64,000 nt of DNA from positions 186,001 to 250,000 of the forward strand of contig JACKCT010000002.1 in assembly GCA_020633895.1 (NCBI GenBank). The letters are read 5' to 3'. Both the position numbers and the translations under genes were made by a program. Positions 27,189 to 39,003 of the stretch are shown piece by piece (position 1 is the stretch's first letter; the number at the start of each line of letters is the position of its first letter). The notes under the pieces were generated by a model. The model was not told the DNA's origin. It was given only the letters and a program-made list of their open reading frames with translations, and did no database searches. The DNA comes from Deltaproteobacteria bacterium. Lineage in GTDB: Bacteria; Lernaellota; Lernaellaia; JACKCT01.

Positions 27189-27707
27189 ATGGTTGAGGAG
27201 ATGGGGGGCATCCCCAAGGACGTCAACGCCTTCATCGGCAAGAACGCCCAGTTCGTCGGGAAACTGACCTTCGAAGGCACCGTCCGCATCGACGGCAAGA
27301 TCGACGGCGAGATTTTCTCCAAGGGAACGCTGATCATCGGCCCCGGCGCGCTCATCGAGGCCAAGGTCAACGTGGACGTGGTCATCATCTCCGGCACGGT
27401 TCGCGGCGACGTGACCGCCCGCAAGCGCATCGAATTGCGCGCCCCCGGCAAGCTCTACGGCAATATCGTGACGCCGTCGCTGGTGGTGGAGCAGGGCGTG
27501 ATCTTCGAGGGCAACTGCAAGATGGAAGACATCTCGCGGGAAACGGCCGCCGAGCTTGGTTCGGCCCGTCCCGCCGCGGCGACGCCGCCTCGGCCCGCTC
27601 CCAAGCCGCAGATGCCCGAAACGCCCGAACGTCCGGCCACCGGACAGGCCAAGCTCAAGACGGTCGAGCGTGTCCAGGAGGATCTGCTGGAGGATGAACT
27701 CGACTAG
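27189..27707 (+). CDS. Bactofilin
   Basis: A 172-residue bactofilin (DUF583). A short N-terminal tail is followed by a beta-helix core at about 15-115 with repeats such as FEGTVRIDGKIDGEIFSKGT and SGTVRGDVTARKRIELRAPG, then a Pro/Ala-rich tail ending in acidic residues. Bactofilins polymerise without nucleotide into membrane-linked filaments that organise cell shape or ParAB position. ATG 27189 has GGGAGG upstream. Placement after parAB matches the arrangement in which bactofilin scaffolds confine the ParABS machinery. Confidence 0.93.
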   Translation: MVEEMGGIPKDVNAFIGKNAQFVGKLTFEGTVRIDGKIDGEIFSKGTLIIGPGALIEAKVNVDVVIISGTVRGDVTARKRIELRAPGKLYGNIVTPSLVVEQGVIFEGNCKMEDISRETAAELGSARPAAATPPRPAPKPQMPETPERPATGQAKLKTVERVQEDLLEDELD

Positions 27708-27774
27708 GTTCCGCGACTAGTTTTTCTTCATTGTCATTCACGCCCGTTTGTTATTTTCAGCGCGAGAGGTCCGC

Positions 27775-29355
27775 GTGCGTCGACGTCTGCTAAGTTTCGG
27801 TGGCTATTTCCTTTTGATGATGATGGCGCTTCTCGTCGCCGTCCCGTCCGTGGCCCTGGCGGCGGACACGGCCGAAGGCGCGGCCGATCATCCCGCCTCG
27901 GACGCGGGGGGCGAGCACGCCGACTCGGGTGACGCCTTGCACGAAGGCGCGCCGGGGGAACACGCCGAACCCCACGCGGCCGGCCATGTGGACCTGGGGA
28001 CGGTGCTGCCGCTTTGGGCCGTCATCCCCTTCGCCGGCATCCTCCTGTCCATTGCGCTTTTCCCGCTGATCAATCCCCACTTCTGGCACAAACACTATCC
28101 CAAGGTGAGCCTGTTTTGGGCGCTGTGCTTCGGTGTTCCGTTTCTGATCGCCTACAAGGGCCAGGCGATGCACGAGATCTGGCATATCGTCGTCGCCGAC
28201 TTCATTCCGTTCATCATCCTGCTGGGCGGGTTGTTCACGGTCGCCGGCGGCATCGTGGTCAAGGGCAGTCTGCGTGGCAGCCCGAAGGTCAACGCGGCGA
28301 TTATCCTGATCGGGACGCTGATCGCCTCGTGGGTGGGCACGACGGGCGCGTCGATGATCATGATCCGGCCGCTGCTCAAGGCCAATCAGTGGCGGCGCCA
28401 CCAGATCCACTTGGTGATTTTCTTTATTTTCCTGGTCTCCAACATCGGCGGCGCCCTCACGCCGCTGGGCGATCCGCCGCTGTTCCTGGGTTTTTTGCAT
28501 GGGGTGGATTTCTTCTGGACGTTCACCCACGTCTGGGAGCACACGTTGTTCCTGGTGGTCGTTCTGCTCGCGATCTTCTACGGCATCGACACCTATTACT
28601 ATAAAAAGGAAAACGCCCCGCCCGCCGAGGAGGGTGAGAAGGTGCCGGTGCATCTGGAGGGGAAGATCAACTTCCTGCTGCTGGGCGGCATCCTGGGCGC
28701 GGTGCTGATGAGCGGCATGATCGACCTGGGCGAGATCCCGGTCGGGTTCGGCATCCACGAGAGCATCCAGAACATCCTGCGCGACAGCATTATCGTCGCC
28801 ATGGGCGTCCTTTCCCTCAAGCTCACCGGCAAGGAACTGCGGGCCGACAACGAATTTTCCTGGGGCCCGATCCTGGAAGTGGCGTACCTGTTCTCGGGGA
28901 TTTTCATCACGATCATCCCGGCGCTGGCCATCCTCAAGGCCGGTGAGCACGGCGCGTTGGCCTTCCTGGTCGAGGCGGTCAATACGCCCATGCGCTATTT
29001 CTGGGGCACGGGCATCCTGTCGAGCTTCCTGGACAACGCCCCGACCTACCTGACGTTCTTCAACGCGTCCATGGGTCAGCTATATCCGGGCATGGGCGAG
29101 GCGCAGGCGGTGCCTTATCTGATGGGCCATGTGCCCGAGGGCGTCACCGCCGGAACGCACTACCTCCAGGCCATCAGCACCGGCGCGGTGTTCATGGGCG
29201 CGGTCACGTACATCGGCAACGCGCCCAACTTCATGGTCAAGGCCATCGCCGAGGAAGGCGGGGTTCCCATGCCCAGCTTTTTCGGCTATATGCTCAGGTT
29301 CTCGATTCCCTTTTTGGTCGTGAATTTCATCATTTTGTCCCTCATTTTCTTCTAG
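27775..29355 (+). CDS. NhaD-type Na+/H+ antiporter
   Basis: About 526 residues. A signal-like segment (to VALA) and a His/Asp/Glu-rich periplasmic stretch (about 35-75, with HADSGDALHEG and HAEPHAAGH) precede about 11-12 membrane helices of the ion transporter superfamily. Family-like motifs are WVGTTGASMIMIRP, GALTPLGDPPLFLGF and SSFLDNAPTYLTF. I chose GTG 27775, which has GAGAGG 7 nt upstream; a TTG at 27748 is less likely. It exports Na+ in exchange for protons, and its position between the bactofilin and ATP synthase genes suggests a role in energy or ion balance. Confidence 0.88.
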   Translation: MRRRLLSFGGYFLLMMMALLVAVPSVALAADTAEGAADHPASDAGGEHADSGDALHEGAPGEHAEPHAAGHVDLGTVLPLWAVIPFAGILLSIALFPLINPHFWHKHYPKVSLFWALCFGVPFLIAYKGQAMHEIWHIVVADFIPFIILLGGLFTVAGGIVVKGSLRGSPKVNAAIILIGTLIASWVGTTGASMIMIRPLLKANQWRRHQIHLVIFFIFLVSNIGGALTPLGDPPLFLGFLHGVDFFWTFTHVWEHTLFLVVVLLAIFYGIDTYYYKKENAPPAEEGEKVPVHLEGKINFLLLGGILGAVLMSGMIDLGEIPVGFGIHESIQNILRDSIIVAMGVLSLKLTGKELRADNEFSWGPILEVAYLFSGIFITIIPALAILKAGEHGALAFLVEAVNTPMRYFWGTGILSSFLDNAPTYLTFFNASMGQLYPGMGEAQAVPYLMGHVPEGVTAGTHYLQAISTGAVFMGAVTYIGNAPNFMVKAIAEEGGVPMPSFFGYMLRFSIPFLVVNFIILSLIFF

Positions 29356-29364
29356 GATCGACCC

Positions 29365-29964
29365 TTGCTCACGCCGTACGTCGAAATCGTGTTCGAAGGC
29401 TCTCCCGAGGCGGTCCGCCGACTGGCGGAGTCGGGGGATTTGGGCGATCCGGAGAGCGAAGTTTTCGTCTCTTCGGACCTGGGAATCATCGGTGAGGGGA
29501 GAATCCACCACATTCTTTCGGTTTTGCATGTGGTTGCCGAGCACACGCATGTGCTAATCCCCGCGGAAAAGCTCCCCGGGGTGCGGGCCCGTCTTGCAAA
29601 ATCTTCCGATTCGATTAGGATTCTGGCGGCTCATGAAGTGCTCGAGACGCACTTTCATTTCTCCTTTGCTTGCTATTCGAAAGAGCATGCGCAGAAGATC
29701 CGGCAAATCCTCGACGATTTGCCCGAAGGCGTAAAACTGGCCGATTTTCAGGCCGACACGCGAGACGACATTGAAGCCCGGGGCCAGGAGCTCTACTCCC
29801 CGGTCCACGATTTTGAATACGAGGGGAAAGGCCTGGTGACGGGTACGGTCAAGGGCCTGGGCGCCTGGCGCAAGATCGCCGAGGACGAACCCCTGATTAA
29901 GATGGAAAAAATCGCCGTGGTGCTGGGCCGGGATCTGCTGGCCGACGACGCCGACGACTCGTAG
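29365..29964 (+). CDS. Hypothetical protein between NhaD and ATP synthase genes
   Basis: A 199-residue soluble protein, no signal peptide or membrane helix. It is unusually rich in His and aromatic residues in the centre (HHILSVLHVVAEHTHVL, HEVLETHFHFSFACYSKEHA). The second half has an alternating beta/alpha pattern (ALKLADF-like, YEGKGLVTGTVKGLGAW). I do not recognise a family. The start appears to be TTG 29365, 9 bp after the NhaD stop, with AGGA at usable spacing; this tight coupling argues that it works with the antiporter or the ATP synthase that follows 51 bp later. Confidence 0.7.
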   Translation: MLTPYVEIVFEGSPEAVRRLAESGDLGDPESEVFVSSDLGIIGEGRIHHILSVLHVVAEHTHVLIPAEKLPGVRARLAKSSDSIRILAAHEVLETHFHFSFACYSKEHAQKIRQILDDLPEGVKLADFQADTRDDIEARGQELYSPVHDFEYEGKGLVTGTVKGLGAWRKIAEDEPLIKMEKIAVVLGRDLLADDADDS

Positions 29965-30015
29965 CCCGAGTCGCCCGACGGCGCAGCCCGGCGACGCGGC
30001 ACGAAGGATGACTGC

Positions 30016-30579
30016 ATGATCTCCTTGGACTGGACGCTCCTCTACCAAACAGCCCTTTTCCTGGTGCTGATGGTCTTTATGGGCAAGGTGCTTTTTAAGC
30101 CCATGCTGGCCGTGATGGACGCCCGGGAAAAGGCTCACGCCGAGCCCGCCCGTCGCGCGCGGGAACTTACCGAAAAAGCCAATACGGCCCAGGCCCGCTA
30201 CGAAGAAATCATGTCCTCGGCCTGGGACAAGAGCCAGAAGATCCGCAACGAGCTGGCCTCCGGCGCCTCCGACAAGGAACGACTGATCGTCTCCGAGGCG
30301 CATAAGCAGTCCGAACAGACCATTTCCGCCGCCCGGGCCCAGATTGAGAAAGCGCGGGACGGATTCCTGAAGGATGCCGCCAAGTTCGCCGAGGATTTGT
30401 CGGATCAGTTGACGGCGACGCTGCTGGAGGGCGGTTCGGCCGCGCCCAAGAAGAAGGCGGCCAAGGCGAGCGGCGAGGGGGCGGCCAAGAAGTCGTCGGC
30501 CAAATCCAAGGCGAAGAAGTCGGGCGGCAAGGCCAAGGCGAAGAAAGACGATACGGACAACGGCGGCTCGGACAACTAG
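30016..30579 (+). CDS. ATP synthase b'-type subunit with Lys/Ala-rich tail
   Basis: A 187-residue peripheral-stalk protein. It has one N-terminal membrane helix (7-28, LLYQTALFLVLMVFMGKVLF), KPMLAVMDAREK, and then a long charged helix (about 35-135) as in b/b' subunits. Residues about 142-187 form a Lys/Ala/Ser/Gly tail (KKKAAKASGEGAAKKSSAKS) absent from typical subunits. Together with the next gene it gives two different b-type subunits, the heterodimeric b/b' stalk seen in many Deltaproteobacteria, phototrophs and cyanobacteria. Confidence 0.9.
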   Translation: MISLDWTLLYQTALFLVLMVFMGKVLFKPMLAVMDAREKAHAEPARRARELTEKANTAQARYEEIMSSAWDKSQKIRNELASGASDKERLIVSEAHKQSEQTISAARAQIEKARDGFLKDAAKFAEDLSDQLTATLLEGGSAAPKKKAAKASGEGAAKKSSAKSKAKKSGGKAKAKKDDTDNGGSDN

Positions 30580-30612
30580 CCGGGACGACGCAGCCCCGGG
30601 GACGACGGATAG

Positions 30613-31275
30613 ATGTTCATGCACAAGAAATTTTTCGCGATCCTGACGATTCTGACCGCGCTGACGCTGATGGCGCCGTTGGCGGCCATGGCCGAGCAGG
30701 ACGCTCATCCGGATGACCCGGCCGAGGCGCTGGAATACGAAGATCCGGACGAGTCGCCCTCCGGCGAGCACGACAGCGAGCATGGCGGCCACCACGCGAC
30801 GCCGGTCGGCGAGATCATCGCGGCGGCTATCAACTTCGCCATCTTCCTGGCGCTGATCGTCAAGTTCGGCGGCGGCGCGATCAAGGACTACTACAAGACC
30901 CGCGCCGACGAACTCAACGCGGCGGTGACGGAGGCCGAGGCGGCCCTGGCCAAGGCGAACGCCATGTTCGACGAGGTGTCGGCTCGATTCAACGCCTCGG
31001 ACAAGGACGCGGAGGGGGTTATCGCGTCCGCGACGGAAAACGCTCAGCGCCATGCCGATCAGGTCATCGCTGACGCCGAGAAACACGCTCAGCGCATCCT
31101 CAAGGACGCCGAGGCGACCATCGCCGCCGAGACCGCGCGCATGACCGAGGAACTCAAACGCGAGCTTTCCGCCCAGGTGGTGGGCAAGACGCGGGAAAAA
31201 CTCGAGAGCCGGGTGGACGACGCCAAGCGGCAGGATCTGGTCGGCGCCTACCTCAACCAGGTGGAGGAGGCCTAA
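30613..31275 (+). CDS. atpF: ATP synthase b subunit with N-terminal signal-like extension
   Basis: A 220-residue protein. A cleavable-looking signal peptide (KKFFAILTILTALTLMAPLA, cut near AMA) is followed by an acidic and His-rich stretch (EHDSEHGGHH, about 50-60). Then come the b-subunit membrane helix (AAINFAIFLALIVKFGGGAI, about 73-92) and the long coiled-coil stalk to the C-terminus. It anchors the delta/alpha-beta head to subunit a. Its stop is directly followed by the atpH ATG. Confidence 0.93.
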   Translation: MFMHKKFFAILTILTALTLMAPLAAMAEQDAHPDDPAEALEYEDPDESPSGEHDSEHGGHHATPVGEIIAAAINFAIFLALIVKFGGGAIKDYYKTRADELNAAVTEAEAALAKANAMFDEVSARFNASDKDAEGVIASATENAQRHADQVIADAEKHAQRILKDAEATIAAETARMTEELKRELSAQVVGKTREKLESRVDDAKRQDLVGAYLNQVEEA

Positions 31276-31809
31276 ATGTCCGACGCCGCCATCGCCCGAC
31301 GTTACGCCCAGGCCTTTCTGGATCTGGCGGAAAAAGACGGCAAGATCGACGAATACGGCGCCGAGCTCGACGACTTCGCCCAGGCGCTGGCCCCCTCCTT
31401 GGAGACGCTGGCCGGGCCGCTTTTGACCATCGAGCAGAAGAAATCGGTCGTCGGGCGTATCGTGGAACAGACCAACCCCACCGAGAAGGTGGCGCATCTG
31501 TTGTATGTGCTCGTGGAAAAGGGCCGCATCGGCGAATTGTCCGGCATCGCCGCGGCTTACCGGGAATTGGGCGACGAGGCCGCCGGGCGTTTGACCGCCA
31601 ACGTGGTCTCGGCCGCCGAGCTTTCCGACGAGGCGAAAAACGACCTGTCCGAACGCCTCGGACGCAAGTTGGGCAAGAATGTGCAAATCCAGACCAGCGT
31701 GGATCCGTCGTTGATCGGCGGCATCCGCACGCAGATCGGCTCGCTGGTCATCGACGGCAGCCTGGCCGGACAACTCGAACGTTTCGAAGGACACCTGCGT
31801 AAGGGATAG
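31276..31809 (+). CDS. atpH: ATP synthase delta subunit
   Basis: A 177-residue F1 delta/OSCP subunit joining the head to the b/b' stalk. Family features are [12 protein letters not shown] near the start and the C-terminal [21 protein letters not shown] motif. Length is normal. It begins with no gap after the b subunit and ends 13 bp before atpA. Confidence 0.96.
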   Translation: MSDAAIARRYAQAFLDLAEKDGKIDEYGAELDDFAQALAPSLETLAGPLLTIEQKKSVVGRIVEQTNPTEKVAHLLYVLVEKGRIGELSGIAAAYRELGDEAAGRLTANVVSAAELSDEAKNDLSERLGRKLGKNVQIQTSVDPSLIGGIRTQIGSLVIDGSLAGQLERFEGHLRKG

Positions 31810-31822
31810 GGGATCAAGGACA

Positions 31823-33355
<1,533 letters not shown>

Positions 33356-33412
33356 AGCCCCACGTCGCCTCGGCGGTTGGGCCGAGCGGCTCGGGAAAGG
33401 ATCGAGGGCATC

Positions 33413-34297
33413 ATGGCGAATCTCGCCGCGATCAAAAAGCGCATCAAGACCACGAAGAACACGCAGCAGATCACCAAGGCCATGAAGATGGTCGCGGCGG
33501 CCAAGCTGCGGGGCGCCGAGGAGCGTCTGCGGGCGGCCCGTCCCTACGCGACCATGCTCGACGAGGTCATCACCGATCTGTACAACCACACCGAGTTGAG
33601 CGGCTACGAACTGATCGAGGGCCGCGAAGAGGTCAAGCGCCGGGAATTCCTGGTCATCACCTCGGACCGCGGCCTGTGCGGCGGTTTCAACTCGTCGATC
33701 GTCCGCCACGTGGAGCGGGAGATCCTGGCGCGCGCCCACGACGAATTCGATGAGCAGCTCTCCTTCGTCGGCCGCAAGGGCCACGACATCCTCAAGCGCC
33801 GGGACGTGGACATCGTCGAGAAGCGAGTGTGGATCAACCTGCTCAAGGAATTCGACCTGGACCTGGCCATTCAGGTGGGCAACAGCCTCATCAAGGCCTT
33901 CCAGGACGGTGAGTTTGACGAACTCTACGTCATCTCCAACCACTTCGTCTCGGCCATCAGCCAGGAGATCGTCACCCGTCGGCTGATTCCCGTCGAAGTG
34001 CCCAAGCTCGAGCCCGGGCAGGTTCGCGAGGATCTGGTGGACTACGTCTACGAGCCCGGCCGGGAGGAGATCCTCAAGTCGCTGCTGCCCCTCCAGGTGC
34101 ATTACCAGCTCTACCGGGCCTTCCTGGAGAGCTTCGCCGCCGAAATGGGCGCGCGCATGTCGGCCATGGACGCGGCTTCGAAGAACGCCGGCGAAATGAT
34201 CGATCGGCTGACGCTGCAGTACAACCGCAGCCGTCAGGCCGCGATCACCGTCGAGCTGATGGAGATCATCAACGGCGCCGAGGCCCTCAAGGGCTAA
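33413..34297 (+). CDS. atpG: ATP synthase gamma subunit
   Basis: A 294-residue rotor shaft. The N-terminal helix (AIKKRIKTTKNTQQITKAMK, MVAAAKL) and the C-terminal helix (DRLTLQYNRSRQAAITVELM) are the conserved antiparallel coiled coil; SDRGLCGGFN is in the middle. I set the start at ATG 33413 (MANLAAIKKRI) because the family begins here; the longer frame from 33377 is not conserved. Confidence 0.98.
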   Translation: MANLAAIKKRIKTTKNTQQITKAMKMVAAAKLRGAEERLRAARPYATMLDEVITDLYNHTELSGYELIEGREEVKRREFLVITSDRGLCGGFNSSIVRHVEREILARAHDEFDEQLSFVGRKGHDILKRRDVDIVEKRVWINLLKEFDLDLAIQVGNSLIKAFQDGEFDELYVISNHFVSAISQEIVTRRLIPVEVPKLEPGQVREDLVDYVYEPGREEILKSLLPLQVHYQLYRAFLESFAAEMGARMSAMDAASKNAGEMIDRLTLQYNRSRQAAITVELMEIINGAEALKG

Positions 34298-34358
34298 TCT
34301 CGGACCAGGGCGGCGCGGCGGGGCACGTCGCGGCGTCGGACAATTAAAACGGACCTGA

Positions 34359-35831
<1,473 letters not shown>

Positions 35832-35885
35832 TTCGTCAAATCGCGCCGCCGGCACGCGAGGTCCGGCGGCTTGCAGGAGCTCCCG

Positions 35886-36305
35886 ATGGCCGAGAACGAA
35901 AAAGTCCATCTCACCCTGGTCACGCCCCACGCCGAAGTGGCGGTGGGTCCGGCCGATCAGGTGATTATCCCCGCCCACGCCGGCGAGATGGGAATCCTGC
36001 CCGGCCACGACCGGGTGTTGGCCCTGCTGAACATGGGCGCGCTCAAGGTGATCAACGGCAACTCCACGCAGACCTATTTCGTCGCCTACGGATTCGCCGA
36101 GGTGGATCACGACAATGTTCGCGTGCTGGCCGGTGTTTGCGAGCCCGTGGACGCCATCGACATTGAACGGGCCAAGGAAGCCCAGCTTCGGGCCGAGGAG
36201 CGCTTGAAAAACGCCGCCCTCGATCCGGAGATCGATGTGGTGCGGGCCCGCGCCGCGATCGATCGGGCCATGATGCGTCAGATCCTGGGAGTAGGCGCCG
36301 CCTAA
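35886..36305 (+). CDS. atpC: ATP synthase epsilon subunit
   Basis: A 139-residue subunit with the N-terminal beta-sandwich (HLTLVTPHAEVAVG, GEMGILPGHDR) and a C-terminal helix hairpin (ERAKEAQLRAEERLK) that can inhibit ATP hydrolysis. GCAGGAG precedes ATG 35886. It is the last gene of the cluster and is followed by a strong terminator. Confidence 0.97.
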   Translation: MAENEKVHLTLVTPHAEVAVGPADQVIIPAHAGEMGILPGHDRVLALLNMGALKVINGNSTQTYFVAYGFAEVDHDNVRVLAGVCEPVDAIDIERAKEAQLRAEERLKNAALDPEIDVVRARAAIDRAMMRQILGVGAA

Positions 36306-36336
36306 TCCGCCACCCCCAACCCAATCGACAACGCAT

Positions 36337-36364
36337 ACGCCGGCCCAAAAGGCCGGCGTTTTTT
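36337..36364 (+). terminator. Rho-independent terminator of the ATP synthase operon
   Basis: A 9-bp perfect stem ACGCCGGCC/GGCCGGCGT with loop CAAAA and a run of T (36359-36364), 32 bp after the atpC stop. Confidence 0.95.
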
Positions 36365-36404
36365 GTGGCGTCGTCGTCGCTGGCTTCCGCCCTTTGACAA
36401 CCGT

Positions 36405-36439
36405 TGTCATTCCGAACGAAGTGAGGGACCTCTCGTCCG
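36405..36439 (+). repeat. R2 interspersed repeat
   Basis: It reads TGTCATTCCGAACGAAGTGA then GGGACCTCTCGTCCG. In the spurious upstream extension of the DJ-1 gene it would be translated as IPNEVRDLS. The inverted copy at 39655-39689 and the shorter one at 15148-15172 are similar. Confidence 0.8.
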
Positions 36440-36495
36440 TTGTTCGTCCAGAATCAAATCCCAGTGATGGCTTTTCGATGAAAGGATCGCGCTCC

Positions 36496-37107
36496 ATGCC
36501 CACGACGCACATCGGTATCACGATTTTTGACGACGTCGAAGTCCTGGACTTCGCCGGGCCCTTCGAGGTTTTCTCCACCGCGTCGCGTGTCGCGCGGCGG
36601 CTGCATCCGGATGCCGACGCGTCGTTCGCCGTGACGTTGATCGGCCACGTATCGCGCCAGGTGACAGCGCGCGCGGGTTTTCGCGTGACGGCCGACGCGA
36701 CGATCAATGACGCGCCCTCGCTCGATTTGCTGTTGGTTCCCGGCGGCGTGGTTGACACGGAACTGGAGCGGCGGGAGGTTATCGAATGGATTCGCCGAGC
36801 CGACGCAACGACGCAGATCACCGCGTCCGTTTGCACCGGCGCGTTCCTGTTGGCCGAGGCGGGTCTGCTCGACGGCCGACAGGTCACGACGCATTGGGAA
36901 GACATCCCGGATTTGCGCGCCCGCTATCCGCAACTGCGCATTGTCAATGACGCGCGCTTTGTTGAGGACGGCAAGTTCGTCACGTCCGCGGGTATCTCCG
37001 CCGGTCTGGACATGAGCCTGCATCTGGTCGCGAAGATCGCGGGGGAAGACTTGGCGGTGCGCACGGCGCGGCAGATGGATTATGCGTGGGTCCGGGAGCG
37101 GGGTTAG
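36496..37107 (+). CDS. DJ-1/PfpI-family protein
   Basis: A 203-residue class I glutamine amidotransferase-like protein of the DJ-1/PfpI/isonitrile hydratase type. LDFAGPFEVFS is near 16-26 and the nucleophile elbow is SVCTGAF with Cys at about 105. HW and EDIP follow at the usual spacing. It may be a hydratase, a deglycase-like protein or a regulatory domain without its AraC partner. ATG 36496 (MPTTHIG) follows AAAGGA; the longer frame to 36394 is translated R2 repeat. Its stop overlaps the stop of the convergent activator gene by 4 bp. Confidence 0.88.
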   Translation: MPTTHIGITIFDDVEVLDFAGPFEVFSTASRVARRLHPDADASFAVTLIGHVSRQVTARAGFRVTADATINDAPSLDLLLVPGGVVDTELERREVIEWIRRADATTQITASVCTGAFLLAEAGLLDGRQVTTHWEDIPDLRARYPQLRIVNDARFVEDGKFVTSAGISAGLDMSLHLVAKIAGEDLAVRTARQMDYAWVRERG

Positions 37108-38717
37108 TTGTCCCGCAGTTCGTCCAGCCCGTATTTCTCGATCTTCGCGTAGAGCGTTGAGGGCGCGATGCCCAAGCGCCGCGCGGCCTCCTGTTTGGCG
37201 CCGCATTCGCGCAGGGCGGTGAGAATCATCGAGCGCTCCATCTCCTGCAATGTCCCCGAAAGAAGGTCCGTGTCGCCGCCCAGCAGGCCGGGGGAGGCGA
37301 GGGGCGTCTCGTCGTCGAAACGAAGGTCCGCCTCGGTGATCGGGCCCGAGCCCGAGTGCAGCAGGAGGGTGCGTTCGATCATGATCTGCAATTGACGCAC
37401 ATTCCCCGGCCACCGATCGGCGACCAGGCGCGCCATGGCGTCGTCGTCGAATCGACCGGCCTTCGCACCGGCGTTTTTCGCGGCCAGTCGGGCGAAGTGG
37501 TCGACCAACGTGGGAATGTCCTCCCGACGTTTGCGCAGCGGCGGCAGGCGCAGGGGGATGTGGTTGAGGCGATAGTAGAGATCCTGGCGGAAGGCGCCTT
37601 CGTTGACGGCTTCGGCCAGATCCTTGTTGGTCGCGGCGATGATGCGAACATCGCACGGCACTTCGTGGTCGGAGCCCACCGGCTTGACGCGCCGCTCTTC
37701 GAGTACGCGCAGCAGCTTGACCTGAAGATCCAGCGGCAACTCGCCGATTTCGTCCAGAAAGATCGTCCCTCCCGAGGCTTTGGCGAAGCATCCCGCCCGG
37801 TCCGTGCGCGCGTCGGTGTAGGCGCCTTTGACGTGTCCGAACAGTTCCGAATCGATCAGGTCTCGCGGCATCGCCCCGCAGTTGACGGCGACGAACGGCG
37901 CATCCCGTCGCGGAGAGGCCTTGTGGACGGCCTTGGCCAGTTCGCCTTTTCCCGTGCCCGTCTCGCCGGTGATGAGCAGCGTGACGCCGGTTTCGGCCAC
38001 CTTTGCCGCGATGGCCAGGACGTCGAGAAACATCGGTGCATCGCCGATCAGGGCGGGGAAAGGCCGCGAGGGCGGCGGGATCTGTTCGAGAAATTCCTTG
38101 GCCGAGACCGTCAGGTGCGTGTTGCCCAGGGTAATCGTCTGCCCCACATGCACCGGCGCGGCGTCGACGCGCTCGCCGTCGATGTAGGTGCCGTTGGTGC
38201 TGGCCAGGTCGTGGATGATGAGCTGTCCGTCGTAGGCGTCGATGGCCAAATGGCGGGCGGAAACGTAAGGATCGGCGACGTGGACGTCGCAGTCGGGGTC
38301 GCCGCCGACAATCGTCCGGCCGTTGAGAAGCTGATGGGCGCGGGGGCGGCGAGCCGGGTCGTCCTTGATCTCCAGGGCCAGCCGCCGCACCTGCACCGCG
38401 CGTTTGTCCGGTTCCAGGCGAAGCTCGCGGGTGGGTTCGCGGACGGGGGATTTTTCGACGCGCAGGCGCATCGTCAGTGCTCCGATTTTGCAACTCTCGC
38501 CGTTGCCCAGGCGGGGAGGCAGATCGCCTTGCGTCGGGCGGATGGCGGCGACGCGCAGATCGTCGGATTCGGGACGCAGCGTGATGAGCGACGAACCCAT
38601 GGCCGGCAGCGCCACGTCCGCGTCCGGTCCGCCGCCGAAAGTCAGGCCGTCGTCGGGAACGGCGAATCGCAGCGCGGGTTTTCCGGCTCGTTCGATTTCA
38701 ACGATAAATCGTGTCAC
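37104..38717 (-). CDS. FHA-domain sigma54-type activator (AAA+, Fis HTH)
   Basis: A 537-residue regulator. An N-terminal beta-rich region (1-90) may be a degenerate FHA. A clear FHA domain is at about 130-200 (VSARHLAID, STNGTYIDG), reading phosphothreonine. The AAA+ domain follows: Walker A GETGTGKG at 251-258, Walker B IFLDEIGELP, and NVRQLQ in the WPGNVRQL motif. The sigma54 loop reads GAYTDA (298-303) instead of GAFTGA. The end is a Fis-type HTH (KQEAARRLGIAPSTLYAKI). The start is probably GTG 38717 with GGGCGGA upstream. Its input should be a Ser/Thr kinase; none is in the window. Confidence 0.9.
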   Translation of the reverse strand: MTRFIVEIERAGKPALRFAVPDDGLTFGGGPDADVALPAMGSSLITLRPESDDLRVAAIRPTQGDLPPRLGNGESCKIGALTMRLRVEKSPVREPTRELRLEPDKRAVQVRRLALEIKDDPARRPRAHQLLNGRTIVGGDPDCDVHVADPYVSARHLAIDAYDGQLIIHDLASTNGTYIDGERVDAAPVHVGQTITLGNTHLTVSAKEFLEQIPPPSRPFPALIGDAPMFLDVLAIAAKVAETGVTLLITGETGTGKGELAKAVHKASPRRDAPFVAVNCGAMPRDLIDSELFGHVKGAYTDARTDRAGCFAKASGGTIFLDEIGELPLDLQVKLLRVLEERRVKPVGSDHEVPCDVRIIAATNKDLAEAVNEGAFRQDLYYRLNHIPLRLPPLRKRREDIPTLVDHFARLAAKNAGAKAGRFDDDAMARLVADRWPGNVRQLQIMIERTLLLHSGSGPITEADLRFDDETPLASPGLLGGDTDLLSGTLQEMERSMILTALRECGAKQEAARRLGIAPSTLYAKIEKYGLDELRDN

Positions 38718-38900
38718 GTTCCGCCCGCGTAGTTCCTCGAAGGGTCGATCTTCGTTTTGCCGATGTCGGATCCGTCGCGAGCATAGCAACTTCGCCGAAT
38801 GGGGCAAAGCCGATGGGCGGACTCATTTTGCGGATCCAAGATTTTGAATCCGACTCGCAGTCAAAATAAACGATAAAAAATCGAGAGTTATCAAAAAAAG

Positions 38901-38929
38901 TTGACATGCCGCTTTAAGCTGCGCATCAT
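38901..38929 (+). promoter_or_regulatory. Putative promoter of the Asp-tethered lipoprotein gene
   Basis: A perfect TTGACA (38901-38906) lies after an A-run; the -10 is poor (CATCAT at 17-bp spacing, or TCATAC at 19). It fits the gene at 39004. Confidence 0.35.
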
Positions 38930-39003
38930 ACGCTCCGCTATCGAAGACCCCACCGAAACCGCACCCGACAACCGGTCGGCGGGGGAAGGCTGTGGAGGCG
39001 TTC

